From assembly GCF_000308575.1 (NCBI RefSeq), contig NZ_BAFZ01000058.1:1-64000 (forward strand): DNA of 64,000 nt. The letters run 5' to 3'. Positions 47,146-55,724 of this stretch are shown here, piece by piece (position 1 is the first letter of the stretch; every line of letters starts with the position of its first letter). Origin of the DNA: Nocardia exalbida NBRC 100660 (GTDB lineage: Bacteria > Actinomycetota > Actinomycetes > Mycobacteriales > Mycobacteriaceae). Under the pieces are notes generated by a model. The model made no database searches and was not told the DNA's origin. It saw only the letters and a program-made list of their open reading frames with translations. A program made the position numbers and the translations under genes.

Positions 47146-48254
47146 CGTGCCCCGCCTTCGCCGAACAACATGCTCAATTCCGCCGGCGCGACTTCGTCGA
47201 GCTGCGCGTAGGTACACGACTGCGGGGTCCGGTCGCTCCGGAAGCGCACCAGCCTGCCACCGTGGCGCAGTCGGCCCGACTGCACGTGCTCGTAGCGGAC
47301 TTCGGCGACCAGCTCCGGCCGCAGCGCCTCCCAGGACAGATCCTTGCCGCCGGTCCACCGGCTGACGCCGCCGGGCATCTTGCCGTCCGCGGCCGCCTGC
47401 GCCGCCGCATCGGCCCACTGCCGCCAAGGGTGATCGTCCAGCGCGTTCTCCCGCAACGGCGCCAGCTCCTCGACCAGTTCCCTGCGCCGCGCCGCGGTGA
47501 AGCTGCTGGCCACGCCGACGTGATGCAGGTGGCCCTCGTCGTCGAAGAGCCCGAGCAGCAGCGAACCCACCCCCGCTCCGTCCTTGTGCCAGCGGAAACC
47601 CGCCACCACACAGTCGGCGGTGCGTTCGTGCTTGACCTTCAGCATCACCCGCTTGTCCTGGAGGTAGGCGAGGTCGTCGGACTTGACCATCACGCCGTCG
47701 AATCCGGCGCCCTCGAAACGGGTGAACCAGTCCTCGGCCACGTCGGGGTCGTGGGTGATCGGCGTGAGGTGGACGCGCGCGAGCGCGGTGTCCAGGATCG
47801 TCTCCAGCAGCCGCCTGCGTTCGGTGAACGGCTCGCCGGTCAGGTCCTTGTCGCCGAGCGCGAGCAGATCGAAGGCCACGAAGCTGGCAGGCGTCTCCAC
47901 GGCCAGCTTGGCGACCCTGGACGCGGCCGGGTGCAGGCGGTTCTGCAAGGTGTCGAAATCCAAACCCTGCTCGGTGACCACCACGATCTCGCCGTCCACC
48001 ACGCAGCGGTCCGGCAACGCCTGCTTCAGCAACTCGGCGACCTCGGGAAAATACCTGGTCAGAGGCCGGTCATTGCGCGAGCCGAGCTCCACTTCGGCGC
48101 CGTCGCGGAACACGATGCAGCGGAAACCGTCCCATTTGGGTTCGTAGCTCAGGCCCGGCTCGCGCGGCACCGCGGGTGCGGTTTTGGCCAGCATCGGCCG
48201 CACTGGGGGCAGAACCGGTAGATCCACGCGATCCTCCTCGGGTTCGATCCTCAC
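47142..48254 (-). CDS. ligC: ATP-dependent DNA ligase C
   Basis: The 370-residue ligase has the nucleotidyltransferase core with the adenylated lysine in YEPKWDGFRC, SRNDRPLTRYFPE, VVDGEIVV, FDGVMVKS and VMLKVKHERTADCVV, followed by an OB-fold domain ending RTPQSCTYAQLDEV. It matches LigC of mycobacteria in length and in its pairing with the polymerase gene downstream. The start is a GTG. Confidence 0.94.
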   Translation of the reverse strand: MRIEPEEDRVDLPVLPPVRPMLAKTAPAVPREPGLSYEPKWDGFRCIVFRDGAEVELGSRNDRPLTRYFPEVAELLKQALPDRCVVDGEIVVVTEQGLDFDTLQNRLHPAASRVAKLAVETPASFVAFDLLALGDKDLTGEPFTERRRLLETILDTALARVHLTPITHDPDVAEDWFTRFEGAGFDGVMVKSDDLAYLQDKRVMLKVKHERTADCVVAGFRWHKDGAGVGSLLLGLFDDEGHLHHVGVASSFTAARRRELVEELAPLRENALDDHPWRQWADAAAQAAADGKMPGGVSRWTGGKDLSWEALRPELVAEVRYEHVQSGRLRHGGRLVRFRSDRTPQSCTYAQLDEVAPAELSMLFGEGGAR

Positions 48255-48353
48255 CCATACCGACGGTGCGCGCCGAGCGAACTCATCGGTCTGTGGCCGT
48301 GGTCTCGGCTCGATCGTAGGCGGGCGCCCCGACAGGATCGCGGAGTTCGCCGC

Positions 48354-48755
48354 TCAGTTCTCCAGCCAGCCCTGCTGGTCGGCGAACGCGGTGAGCCGGT
48401 CGCGGATGGTGAGGATCTCGCCCGCGGTGAGCGCGGGGCTCGCGTCCAGGAGCAGTTCGGTGATCAGGCGTTTGTGCTCGGCGACGGTGAGCGGTCCGGA
48501 ACCCGGCCGGTCCTTTCCCTTGTACCGCGCCGGGGGCGCGGACGATCCGCCGACCACGTTGAGATTGACCGCCTTGGGTCCGCGGTCGCCTTCGGTCACC
48601 TCGAATTCGAACACCCGCCCCTGCCGCAACTCGTCCTCGTCCAAGCCGATGTCGTTGACGTGGACGAACACGTCCGGTCCACCGTCCTCCGGCCGAATGA
48701 ATCCGAATCCCCGAGAGCTGTCGAACGACACCAATTTCCCGATGGACACCAACAC
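48354..48755 (-). CDS. Cold-shock domain protein
   Basis: The 133-residue protein starts with a cold-shock domain (GKLVSFDSSRGFGFIRPEDGGPDVFVHVNDIG, the RNP-1/RNP-2 equivalents) followed by a helical C-terminal extension (LTVAEHKRLITELLLDASPALTAGEI) seen in the longer actinobacterial CspB-like proteins. It probably binds single-stranded RNA/DNA. GTG at 48755 follows GAGGAG; another in-frame GTG lies two codons later. Confidence 0.88.
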   Translation of the reverse strand: MLVSIGKLVSFDSSRGFGFIRPEDGGPDVFVHVNDIGLDEDELRQGRVFEFEVTEGDRGPKAVNLNVVGGSSAPPARYKGKDRPGSGPLTVAEHKRLITELLLDASPALTAGEILTIRDRLTAFADQQGWLEN

Positions 48756-48787
48756 CCGCTCCTCGTCGCCGTCGCTACCGGGCAACT

Positions 48788-49888
48788 TTAACCCGCGTTT
48801 TCGCCGCCGTCGGTGGAAAGCGCCTTTTGCAACGAATGGAAAACGGTCAGTCCTTGACCGACCATTCCGTTCACCAGTTCGCCCACTCCGTCCGGTCCGT
48901 TCAGCACGGTGAGATTCGCGTTCGCCAGCCCGTTCGACGCCTGCTTCACGATTTCCGGCAGTTGTTCGATCAACAACTGATCCAGCGCGATCCGGTTGTT
49001 CGACGCGGCCGCGGCGGCCTGGATGCGGGTGCGGTCGGCCTCCGCCTCGGCCAGGATGCGCACCCGATCCGCTTCGGCCTGAGCGGGTTTCACGACCTCG
49101 GTCTGCAACTGCTGCTCCCGCAACTCGGCCTCTTTGCGCGCCTGCTCGGCCTGGGCGGTGAGCACCTCCTGCAACGCCATCGCCTCGGCCAGCGGGCCCG
49201 CCTGCGCGGCCTCCGCGTTGGCCTTGTCGATATCGCGCTGGTATTGCGCGCGCAGGATCGCCGTCTCGCGCTGATATTCCGCCTGCCTGCGCTGGGATTC
49301 CTGCTCGGCCTGCGCCGCCGCCTGCGCGGCCTGCGATTGCGCGATCTGCGCGTCGCGCTGCACGGCGGCATTGTGCGGCGCGGCGAGCGCGGCGATATAG
49401 CCGAGGTTGCCGTCATCGATGGACTGGATCTGGAAGGAATCGACCCACAGGCCGATATTGCTCATCTCGACTTTCGACGCGACGAGTACTTCGTCGGCCA
49501 GTTTCTGGCGCTCCCGGATGATCTCCTCGACCGTCATCGAGCCCACGATCGACCGCAGGTGCCCGGAGAAGATGCGCCCGGTCAGCACCGACATCTCCCG
49601 CTCCTGCTCCGAGAGGAACCGCTGTGCGGCGTTCACGATGGACTGGGTGTCGTTGGCGACCTTGAACGCGATCACCGCGCGGACGTCGAGCTGGATCGCC
49701 TGCTTGGTGACGCAGCGCTCCTTGATCTCGGATTCGAACATCGCCAGCGACAGGTAGCGGACTTTCCGGAACAGCGGAACCGCCCAGGCGCCGCGCCCGA
49801 TGACCACCTTGAACGGCGCGTTGTCGCGGCTCTTGGCGCCGCTGACCAGCATCGCCTCGTCCGGGTCCGGCACGTGGTAACCCAGCAC
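48788..49888 (-). CDS. SPFH-domain (flotillin-like) protein
   Basis: The 366-residue protein has an N-terminal SPFH domain (about 10-170: GAWAVPLFRKVRYLSLAMFES to GHLRSIVGSMTVEEIIRERQKLADEV) and a long alanine/glutamine/glutamate-rich coiled coil (about 200-320) like flotillins that organise membrane zones. There is no clear membrane hairpin at its N-terminus. GTG at 49888 follows AAGGGAGA. It lies 19 bases after the NfeD-like gene in one operon. Confidence 0.9.
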   Translation of the reverse strand: MLGYHVPDPDEAMLVSGAKSRDNAPFKVVIGRGAWAVPLFRKVRYLSLAMFESEIKERCVTKQAIQLDVRAVIAFKVANDTQSIVNAAQRFLSEQEREMSVLTGRIFSGHLRSIVGSMTVEEIIRERQKLADEVLVASKVEMSNIGLWVDSFQIQSIDDGNLGYIAALAAPHNAAVQRDAQIAQSQAAQAAAQAEQESQRRQAEYQRETAILRAQYQRDIDKANAEAAQAGPLAEAMALQEVLTAQAEQARKEAELREQQLQTEVVKPAQAEADRVRILAEAEADRTRIQAAAAASNNRIALDQLLIEQLPEIVKQASNGLANANLTVLNGPDGVGELVNGMVGQGLTVFHSLQKALSTDGGENAG

Positions 49889-49907
49889 GTCTGTCTCCCT
49901 TACTTTT

Positions 49908-50141
49908 TCAGGTTTGTCCGGCCGCGTCCGGGGTGAGCGGAATCCATGGGACGACGTCGACGACGCGCCCCGGATGGACCGCGATGACCAGCACGGCCGC
50001 ACCGGCCGGGATCGGCTCGGTGGACTGTGCGATGTACAGCTCGGTTCCCCCTCGAATAGCGACCAGGACCTCGCCCAGCGTCCCGGCGCCCCGGATCGGC
50101 GATGTGAGCGTACCCGTCAACCCCACCACCGGGTCGATCAT
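49908..50141 (-). CDS. Small NfeD-like OB-fold protein
   Basis: The 77-residue protein (VVGLTGTLTSPIRGAGTLGEVLVAIRGG and PAGAAVLVIAVHPGRVVDV) has the pattern of the soluble OB domain of NfeD proteins, which partner SPFH proteins. The membrane-spanning part of full NfeD is absent. ATG at 50141 follows AAGGAGA. It is the first gene of the SPFH operon and divergent from the caspase-STAND-TPR gene. Confidence 0.78.
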   Translation of the reverse strand: MIDPVVGLTGTLTSPIRGAGTLGEVLVAIRGGTELYIAQSTEPIPAGAAVLVIAVHPGRVVDVVPWIPLTPDAAGQT

Positions 50142-50246
50142 CCCAGGATCTCCTTCCGACGATCCGCCCGTCAGCCTACGTCTCGCACAGCACCTTTCGA
50201 TATCGGCCGGGCGGGACCGCCGCGGGGGCGCAGGTATGTTTCTTGC

Positions 50247-53200
50247 ATGGGAGGACGGCTGGCGCTGGTGGTGGGGTCGGAATGCGCGGCGCTGGGAGAA
50301 TTGGGTTTCACCGAGGAACTCGCCCATGGGCTGTACGGGAGCCTGACCGAAGCGGGAGGTTGGCGGCCCGCGATCGATGTCGACGGCCCGGTGCTCAATC
50401 CCACTGCCGCGCAATTGTTCACCGCCGTCGACACGGCCTTCGCGGCGGCATCGCAGCGGCAGGCCACCCTGCTGCTCGGCTTCATCGGCCACGGCGTGGC
50501 GACGACTGCCGAGGACTTCTACCTGCTGAGCCACGACTCACCGGGTGAACCCACCTCGCACAACGCGTTCCACCTGACCCAGGAGATCCGCGAGCGGCTC
50601 GACCGCGCCGCGCTCGACGGGCTTGTGCTGCTCGTCGACGCCTGCGAAGCAGGTCAGGGTGTGCAGGGCGCCGCGCGCCGGTGGACCGATCTGCTGGCGC
50701 AGTCGGGCGGCCGGATGGAACTGCTGGTCGCCTCGGGCGACGGTCCCGCGTACTCCGGCTGCTTCACCCGTACCATGCTCGCCACCTTCGACCTGGGCCT
50801 ACCGCTGCGCGGGGAGAACCTGCTGCCCTCGGACCTGGTCGATCCGATCGCCGGGCAGTGCACCCATCAGCAGCCGCAGCATCTGTCCTTCAGTTCCGGC
50901 GCGGTGTCCACGACGCAGGGCGTCGACCCTGGATTGTGGCTGGTGCCGAACACCGCCCGCCACCGCGACGCGGTGAGCGGACGTTCCGCCGCCGGGTTCG
51001 TCGACCAGCTGACCCGGCGTCTGCTGTTGACGCCCGATGTGCGCGAGCGTCTCGACGCGATCATCGACGCGGGCAGCCACCGGCTGCGGGCGGTGCTCGG
51101 GCCCGCCGGCGTCGGCAAGTCCACGCTGCTGGCCATGCTGATCCGCCCCAGCCTGGTCGACGGACTCGCCGTGACCCCCGACTACATCACCGCCGCGGTG
51201 TTCTTGACGGTGAACAGCTCGGTGGAGTCGGTCGCCTCGGAACTGGCCGCGCAACTCGACGCACGACTACCCGGCTTCCGGGAGGCGGCGCGCGCGGCGC
51301 GGGCGCACCGGCCCAGGGACGAGTTCGACATCTTCGACATCCTGGTGCGTCGCCCGCTGGCGCGCCTGTCCACCGCGGGCCGGCGGGTCACCCTGGTCTT
51401 CGACGGATTGAATCAGCCGCAGGAGGGGACCAGGCGGTTGCTGGTGGCCGCGATCGCCGATCTGACCCGCCGGGAAGATCTGCGGCACGTCCGGGTGATC
51501 GTCGGCATCCGGCCCGGCACCGGTGTCGAGGACGATCCGGGACTGGCGCACATGTACCGGATCGATGTCGCCGAACCGGCGGCCGACGACATCGCCGCCG
51601 TGGTGGACTCGGCGCGCGGAACGGCGCCGGTCGGCCCGGTCGACTGGATCGGCTGGATCCAGCGGCTGCTGGCCGAGACCCCGACCGACGCGAGCGGTTC
51701 GCGAGTGGTCTCCGGCGGCTGGCTGGTGGCGCGCATCCTGCTGGAGGTGGCCTCGAGATTGACCGACGGCGCGGTCGCGTCCGGGATCGGTCTGGACCGG
51801 GTCATCGCGCTGCGGATCGAGACCGCGCTGCGCGGGGCCGATCCCGCGACCGCGAGCGACACGGCGAACCTGCTCGGGTTGCTGGCCGCGGCGGGAGTCG
51901 GGCCCGTGCTGCCGCTGGAGCTGCTGGATTCGGCGCTGTTGTCGCTCGGTGTCGACCTCAGCGCCGCCCGGATCCGCGATATCGCCGTCAATCTCGGCGA
52001 TTTGATCACCCGCAGTCATCCCGGCACCGTTCGCGAGTCGCTCGGTGTCACCCACAGCGCGTTCCTGCCCGCGCTGGAGGCGGAATGCCGTCGTTCCGGT
52101 GTGCGCATCGCGGACGCGCACCGCGCCCTCGTCGCGGCGATCCAGGCCGACGACGGTGACCGGGCCGCCGACTACGCGCGGGGCGCGGCCGTACGCCACT
52201 GCCTGGCCTACGGTGATTCCGCCTTGGCCATCGACTTCTTGACGAAGCTGGAGACCGGCAGATCGGCCGACGATCGCGACCTGTGGGCCGCGTGGGCGCC
52301 GGACTTCGTCGAGTCGCTGGGACCGGATCATCCCGACACCTTCACCACGCGGGAACGGCGGGCCTTCCACCGCGCCGAGAGCGGCGACCTGGTCGGCGCG
52401 ATCGCCGATTTCGAACAGTTGCTCACCGACCGGTTGCGGGTCTTCGGCCCCGACGACCCGGCCACCTTGGACACCCGCGACAGGCTGGCCAGCTACCGCG
52501 CCCGCTGCGGTGACCACTCCGGTGCGGGCGAGGAATTCGAACGACTGCTCACCGACCAGCTGCGCCTGCTCGGCCCCGACCATCCCGAAACCCTGCGCAC
52601 CAGGAACAATCTCGCGTCCAATCGCGGCGACGTCGGCGATTTCGCCGGGGCCATCGCCCGTTTCGAACAGCTGCGCGCCGACCGCGACCGCGTGCTCGGC
52701 CCCGACCATCCGGACACCTTGCGCACCCGCAACAGCCTGGCGTACTGGCGGGCCGACAGCGGCGACATCGACGGCGCCCGCGCCGAGTTCGAGCAACTCG
52801 TGGCCGACTATCTGCGCGTCTTCGGCGCCGATCATCCCAACACACTCGGCGCACGCAACAACCTCGCGGCGTTCCGCGCGCGCAGCGGTGATCTCGCCGG
52901 TGCGGGCGCGGAGTTCATCCGCCTGCTCGACGACCGTCTGCGGGTGCTCGGCCCGGACCACCCCGACACGCTGCTCACCCGCGGCAGGCTGGCCGGTTAC
53001 CGCGCCGACAGCGGTGACCTCGAGGGCGCGATCACCGACCTGGAGAAACTGCTCGGCGACCGGTTACGGGTGCTCGGCCCGGATCACCCGGACACCTTCG
53101 GCACCCGTAACGAACTCGCGGGCTGCCGCGCCCGCCACGGCGACCTCGACCGCGCGGTCGCGGAACTGGAGGTTCTGCTGGTCGCGGAGTTGCGGGCCCT

Positions 53201-53273
53201 CGGCCCCAATCACGCCGCCACCATCCGGACCAAGGACACCCTCGCGTATTGGCGGGGTCGGTCCGGGGATTGA
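50247..53273 (+). CDS. Caspase-like / STAND NTPase / TPR protein
   Basis: This 1008-residue protein has three modules. The first is a caspase-fold (peptidase C14) domain with catalytic dyad His82 (GFIGHGV) and Cys133 (LLVDACEAGQG). The second is a STAND-type NTPase with Walker A GPAGVGKST (about 285-293) and a Walker B-like strand VTLVFDGLNQ. The third is a C-terminal array of 42-residue TPRs (692-1008). This is the layout of bacterial NLR-like sensors where TPRs recognise a trigger, the NTPase oligomerises and the protease effector is activated. ATG at 50247 gives a start shortly before the caspase strands; the frame is open back to 49914 but reads through the SPFH-side promoter. The self-destruction role is inferred. 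Confidence 0.88.
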   Translation: MGGRLALVVGSECAALGELGFTEELAHGLYGSLTEAGGWRPAIDVDGPVLNPTAAQLFTAVDTAFAAASQRQATLLLGFIGHGVATTAEDFYLLSHDSPGEPTSHNAFHLTQEIRERLDRAALDGLVLLVDACEAGQGVQGAARRWTDLLAQSGGRMELLVASGDGPAYSGCFTRTMLATFDLGLPLRGENLLPSDLVDPIAGQCTHQQPQHLSFSSGAVSTTQGVDPGLWLVPNTARHRDAVSGRSAAGFVDQLTRRLLLTPDVRERLDAIIDAGSHRLRAVLGPAGVGKSTLLAMLIRPSLVDGLAVTPDYITAAVFLTVNSSVESVASELAAQLDARLPGFREAARAARAHRPRDEFDIFDILVRRPLARLSTAGRRVTLVFDGLNQPQEGTRRLLVAAIADLTRREDLRHVRVIVGIRPGTGVEDDPGLAHMYRIDVAEPAADDIAAVVDSARGTAPVGPVDWIGWIQRLLAETPTDASGSRVVSGGWLVARILLEVASRLTDGAVASGIGLDRVIALRIETALRGADPATASDTANLLGLLAAAGVGPVLPLELLDSALLSLGVDLSAARIRDIAVNLGDLITRSHPGTVRESLGVTHSAFLPALEAECRRSGVRIADAHRALVAAIQADDGDRAADYARGAAVRHCLAYGDSALAIDFLTKLETGRSADDRDLWAAWAPDFVESLGPDHPDTFTTRERRAFHRAESGDLVGAIADFEQLLTDRLRVFGPDDPATLDTRDRLASYRARCGDHSGAGEEFERLLTDQLRLLGPDHPETLRTRNNLASNRGDVGDFAGAIARFEQLRADRDRVLGPDHPDTLRTRNSLAYWRADSGDIDGARAEFEQLVADYLRVFGADHPNTLGARNNLAAFRARSGDLAGAGAEFIRLLDDRLRVLGPDHPDTLLTRGRLAGYRADSGDLEGAITDLEKLLGDRLRVLGPDHPDTFGTRNELAGCRARHGDLDRAVAELEVLLVAELRALGPNHAATIRTKDTLAYWRGRSGD
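52320..53273 (+). repeat. Seven and a half 126-bp units coding TPRs
   Basis: The 3' end of the caspase-STAND gene is built from 42-codon units that begin G-P-D-H-P-x-T and end with L-R-V-L/F. Seven full units are followed by a 23-residue partial one that ends at the stop codon. The spacing is exactly 42 residues throughout, typical of kinesin-light-chain-like TPRs. The repeats are similar but not identical, so recent expansion is not strongly indicated. Confidence 0.9.
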
Positions 53274-53301
53274 CGCCAGGCGCTCGGGGTCGCGACGCTG
53301 G

Positions 53302-53931
53302 TCAGGACCGGTAGAGCGAGCGGTACACGGTCAGCATGGCGAGGCAGTGCTCGATGATCTGCTCCCGGGTGGCGCGCAGCGAGCCGTTCAGCCACGCCGA
53401 GAACATGCCCGCGTTTCCGCTGGCCATGCTCACCGCCGCCAGCCTGCGTTTGACCGGGTCGTCGATGTGGCCGAACAGATGGTCCTGCATGACCCGGGTG
53501 AAGACCGGCATGACCGCGAAGGTGGTCTGCCCGAGGCCGGTGCTGGAATACGGCTCGACCAGGAACAACCGCGACTTGCGCGGATCGTCGAGCACCTTGT
53601 CCACGAGTATCTCCGACAGCGCGCGGTCGCGGGACGGGTCGTCGGTGGCGGCGAAGGCCGTCATGGGCTCCAGGAATTCCTCGGCGACCTGACGGTAGAG
53701 CACGTCCAGCAACTCGTCGCGGCTGGCGAAGCTCTCGTAGAAGTAGCGGTCGGTGAGGTTGGCCTTGCGGCACACCGCCCGCATGGTGACTCCACTCGCT
53801 CCGGACTCGCCGATCAAATCGAGCGCGGCCTCCAGCAGCGCCGCCCGCCGCGTCTCCCTGCGTTCGGTGAGCGTCGTCCCGCCCCAGATCCGCGGGCCCC
53901 CGTCGTCGTCTGCTTCCTGACCTGTCTGCAC
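53302..53931 (-). CDS. TetR-family transcriptional regulator
   Basis: The 209-residue protein has the helix-turn-helix RAALLEAALDLIGESGASGVTMRAVCRKANLTDRYFYESFASRDELLDVLY. A GTG at 53931 was chosen for the start; the frame is open to 53976. It is convergent with the caspase-STAND gene (28 bases) and not obviously linked to it. Confidence 0.9.
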   Translation of the reverse strand: MQTGQEADDDGGPRIWGGTTLTERRETRRAALLEAALDLIGESGASGVTMRAVCRKANLTDRYFYESFASRDELLDVLYRQVAEEFLEPMTAFAATDDPSRDRALSEILVDKVLDDPRKSRLFLVEPYSSTGLGQTTFAVMPVFTRVMQDHLFGHIDDPVKRRLAAVSMASGNAGMFSAWLNGSLRATREQIIEHCLAMLTVYRSLYRS

Positions 53932-54103
53932 GGCCCCACGATAATGCCTGGCGGCGCGCCCCCGCGCCGCGCGCACCGAGCCCGGACCCCGCGGTCTTGC
54001 CGAAATGGCTCCCGCGCCGTCACGGCATGGTAGCTGTCGGTTTACTCGTTCTGGTTACCGTCCCGGGGTCTCTCGGGGATTCGGTAGTGGAGGGTAACGG
54101 CGC

Positions 54104-54400
54104 GTGAACAACTCCGCTGCGGTGATCTGGTTTGAGGCGATCGGCGCCCGAATCGGGCACCCGGGATCACGTTCCGCCCGACCAGCGGTTCGGCACCGGC
54201 GCGGTGCGCCCGCGGGCATCGACGGGGTCTTCATCTACCCGACGGCGCTGTTCGAGCCGGGCACGGCAGACGCGTTCGTCGAATTGTTCACCGTCACCGT
54301 CGAATGGCTGGCCAGAGGCTACCGCGGCCCGGTCGCCCCGCTTCTGTCGGGGTTTTCCGCCGCACCGAGGTGGCCGACGGCCTGCGAGCCCGCGGCGATC
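54104..54400 (+). pseudogene. Possible remnant of flavin monooxygenase-like gene
   Basis: A GTG at 54104 with GGAGGG upstream opens a frame whose part IDGVFIYPTALFEPGTADAFVELFT resembles the C-terminal strand-helix of FMN-dependent luciferase-like monooxygenases (DGF...PGGLDDFV). The surrounding translation is arginine-rich and unlike a protein, and it runs into the end of the convergent gene. The resemblance is short; this may be chance. Confidence 0.25.
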
Positions 54401-55724
54401 AGCCTCGTTCCAGCGGCAGCCCCGCATCGCGCCAGGCGACGACACCACCGGCCAGGGCGGCGGCGTCGTATCCGGCTCGACGGGCTCGCGCGGCGAAACG
54501 CACCGACAACTCACCCACGGGGCAGACGAAGACCACGGGCCGCGAGCGCGGGAACGGGATGCCGTGGCCGAACATGTCATCGAGCTGGTCGTCGCGAATG
54601 TTCAACGCGCCGGGCACGTGCCCGATCCGGTAGGCCATGGCGCCACGGCTGTCCACGATGGTCGGGCGGCCGGTCCGGTCCAGCTCGGCGAGCTGCTCGG
54701 GCGACAGGCGCGGCACCGCCGCCAGCTCGTCGGCGCTCGGCGCCGTTTCGCGTTCGGCGCGGCCGAACAGTTCCGGCCTGCGCTTCTTGATGTAGGACAG
54801 GTACGGCTCGAGCCGATCGCAGACGATGAACACCGCGACGATCGGGTCGTCCGGATCGGTGGCCGAGCGATCGAGTGCGCCGAGCGTGTCCAGCGCGGCG
54901 GTGTAGGCCGCGCCGCTGGTGGGCCCGGCCAGGACACCGTATCCGGTCGCCAAGCGCAGCGTCGCGTCCACGGCGTCGCCCGCCGATACGGAGACGATCC
55001 GGTCGTAGAACTCCGGCTGGAACAGCCCGACATCCCACATCTCGGTCTCCGACCGGATGCCGGGAATGAAGTCCGACCGCTCCGAGACAACCGCGACGGC
55101 GCGCAATTCGGGATTGTGTTTGCGCAGGTAGGTGGCGGTCCCCCTGGTGGAACCGGTGGTGCCGAGCCCGCCGATCAGATAGTCGATCCTGGTGATGCCA
55201 TCGGCCGCGAGGTCCTCGTGGATCTCCCGACCGGTGCCGTGGTGGTGCGCCTCGATGTTCTTCTCGTTGGTGTACTGCGACAGATGCCGGTAGGCGCCGG
55301 GATGCTGCGCCATTGTCGCCTCGATCACCGAGTAGACGTCGTTCGGTGTGGTCGGGTCCGGGCACTCGGACAGCCCGGGCAGTTCCACGATCTCGGTCCC
55401 GAACAGCTGCAGCAGGTCACGGACCTCGCCGACTTTGATCCGGTTGGTCACCGCGCGCAGGTCGATGCCGTACATCGCGCCGAGGACGCGCAGCGCTTTG
55501 GCCGTGTTCCCGCTGGAGGCCTCGATGAGCGTCCGGCCGCCTCCGCGCAGCTCCGTCAATTCGTCGCGCAACATCGCCCAGGCCACCCGGTCCTTGACCG
55601 AGCCGAAGGGGTTGTGCGACTCCAGTTTCGCGTAGAGCTCGACACCGGCCAGTCCGTGCACCGCGGGGTCGAGCCGCAGCAGCGGCGTGTCACCGATGAG
55701 TTCGGTGATGTGGTCGTATCGCAT
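54399..55724 (-). CDS. Cysteine synthase-like PLP enzyme fused to rhodanese domain
   Basis: The 441-residue protein has an N-terminal fold-type II PLP enzyme (beta-replacement family) with the Schiff-base lysine in NPFGSVKDRVA, the phosphate/substrate loop SSGNTAKA and GGLGTTGSTRGT. The C-terminus (about 350-441) is a rhodanese domain with active-site cysteine in VVFVCPVGELS. A single chain could thus take a persulfide sulfur and place it on an O-activated serine-like substrate. It is the last gene of a four-gene operon; its start overlaps the previous stop by one base. Confidence 0.88.
   Translation of the reverse strand: MRYDHITELIGDTPLLRLDPAVHGLAGVELYAKLESHNPFGSVKDRVAWAMLRDELTELRGGGRTLIEASSGNTAKALRVLGAMYGIDLRAVTNRIKVGEVRDLLQLFGTEIVELPGLSECPDPTTPNDVYSVIEATMAQHPGAYRHLSQYTNEKNIEAHHHGTGREIHEDLAADGITRIDYLIGGLGTTGSTRGTATYLRKHNPELRAVAVVSERSDFIPGIRSETEMWDVGLFQPEFYDRIVSVSAGDAVDATLRLATGYGVLAGPTSGAAYTAALDTLGALDRSATDPDDPIVAVFIVCDRLEPYLSYIKKRRPELFGRAERETAPSADELAAVPRLSPEQLAELDRTGRPTIVDSRGAMAYRIGHVPGALNIRDDQLDDMFGHGIPFPRSRPVVFVCPVGELSVRFAARARRAGYDAAALAGGVVAWRDAGLPLERG

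Noticed and set aside
51267..52961. Minus-strand 564-codon frame opposite the TPR gene
   Set aside because: The repeated Val/Gly/Ala pattern simply mirrors the TPR repeats on the other strand.
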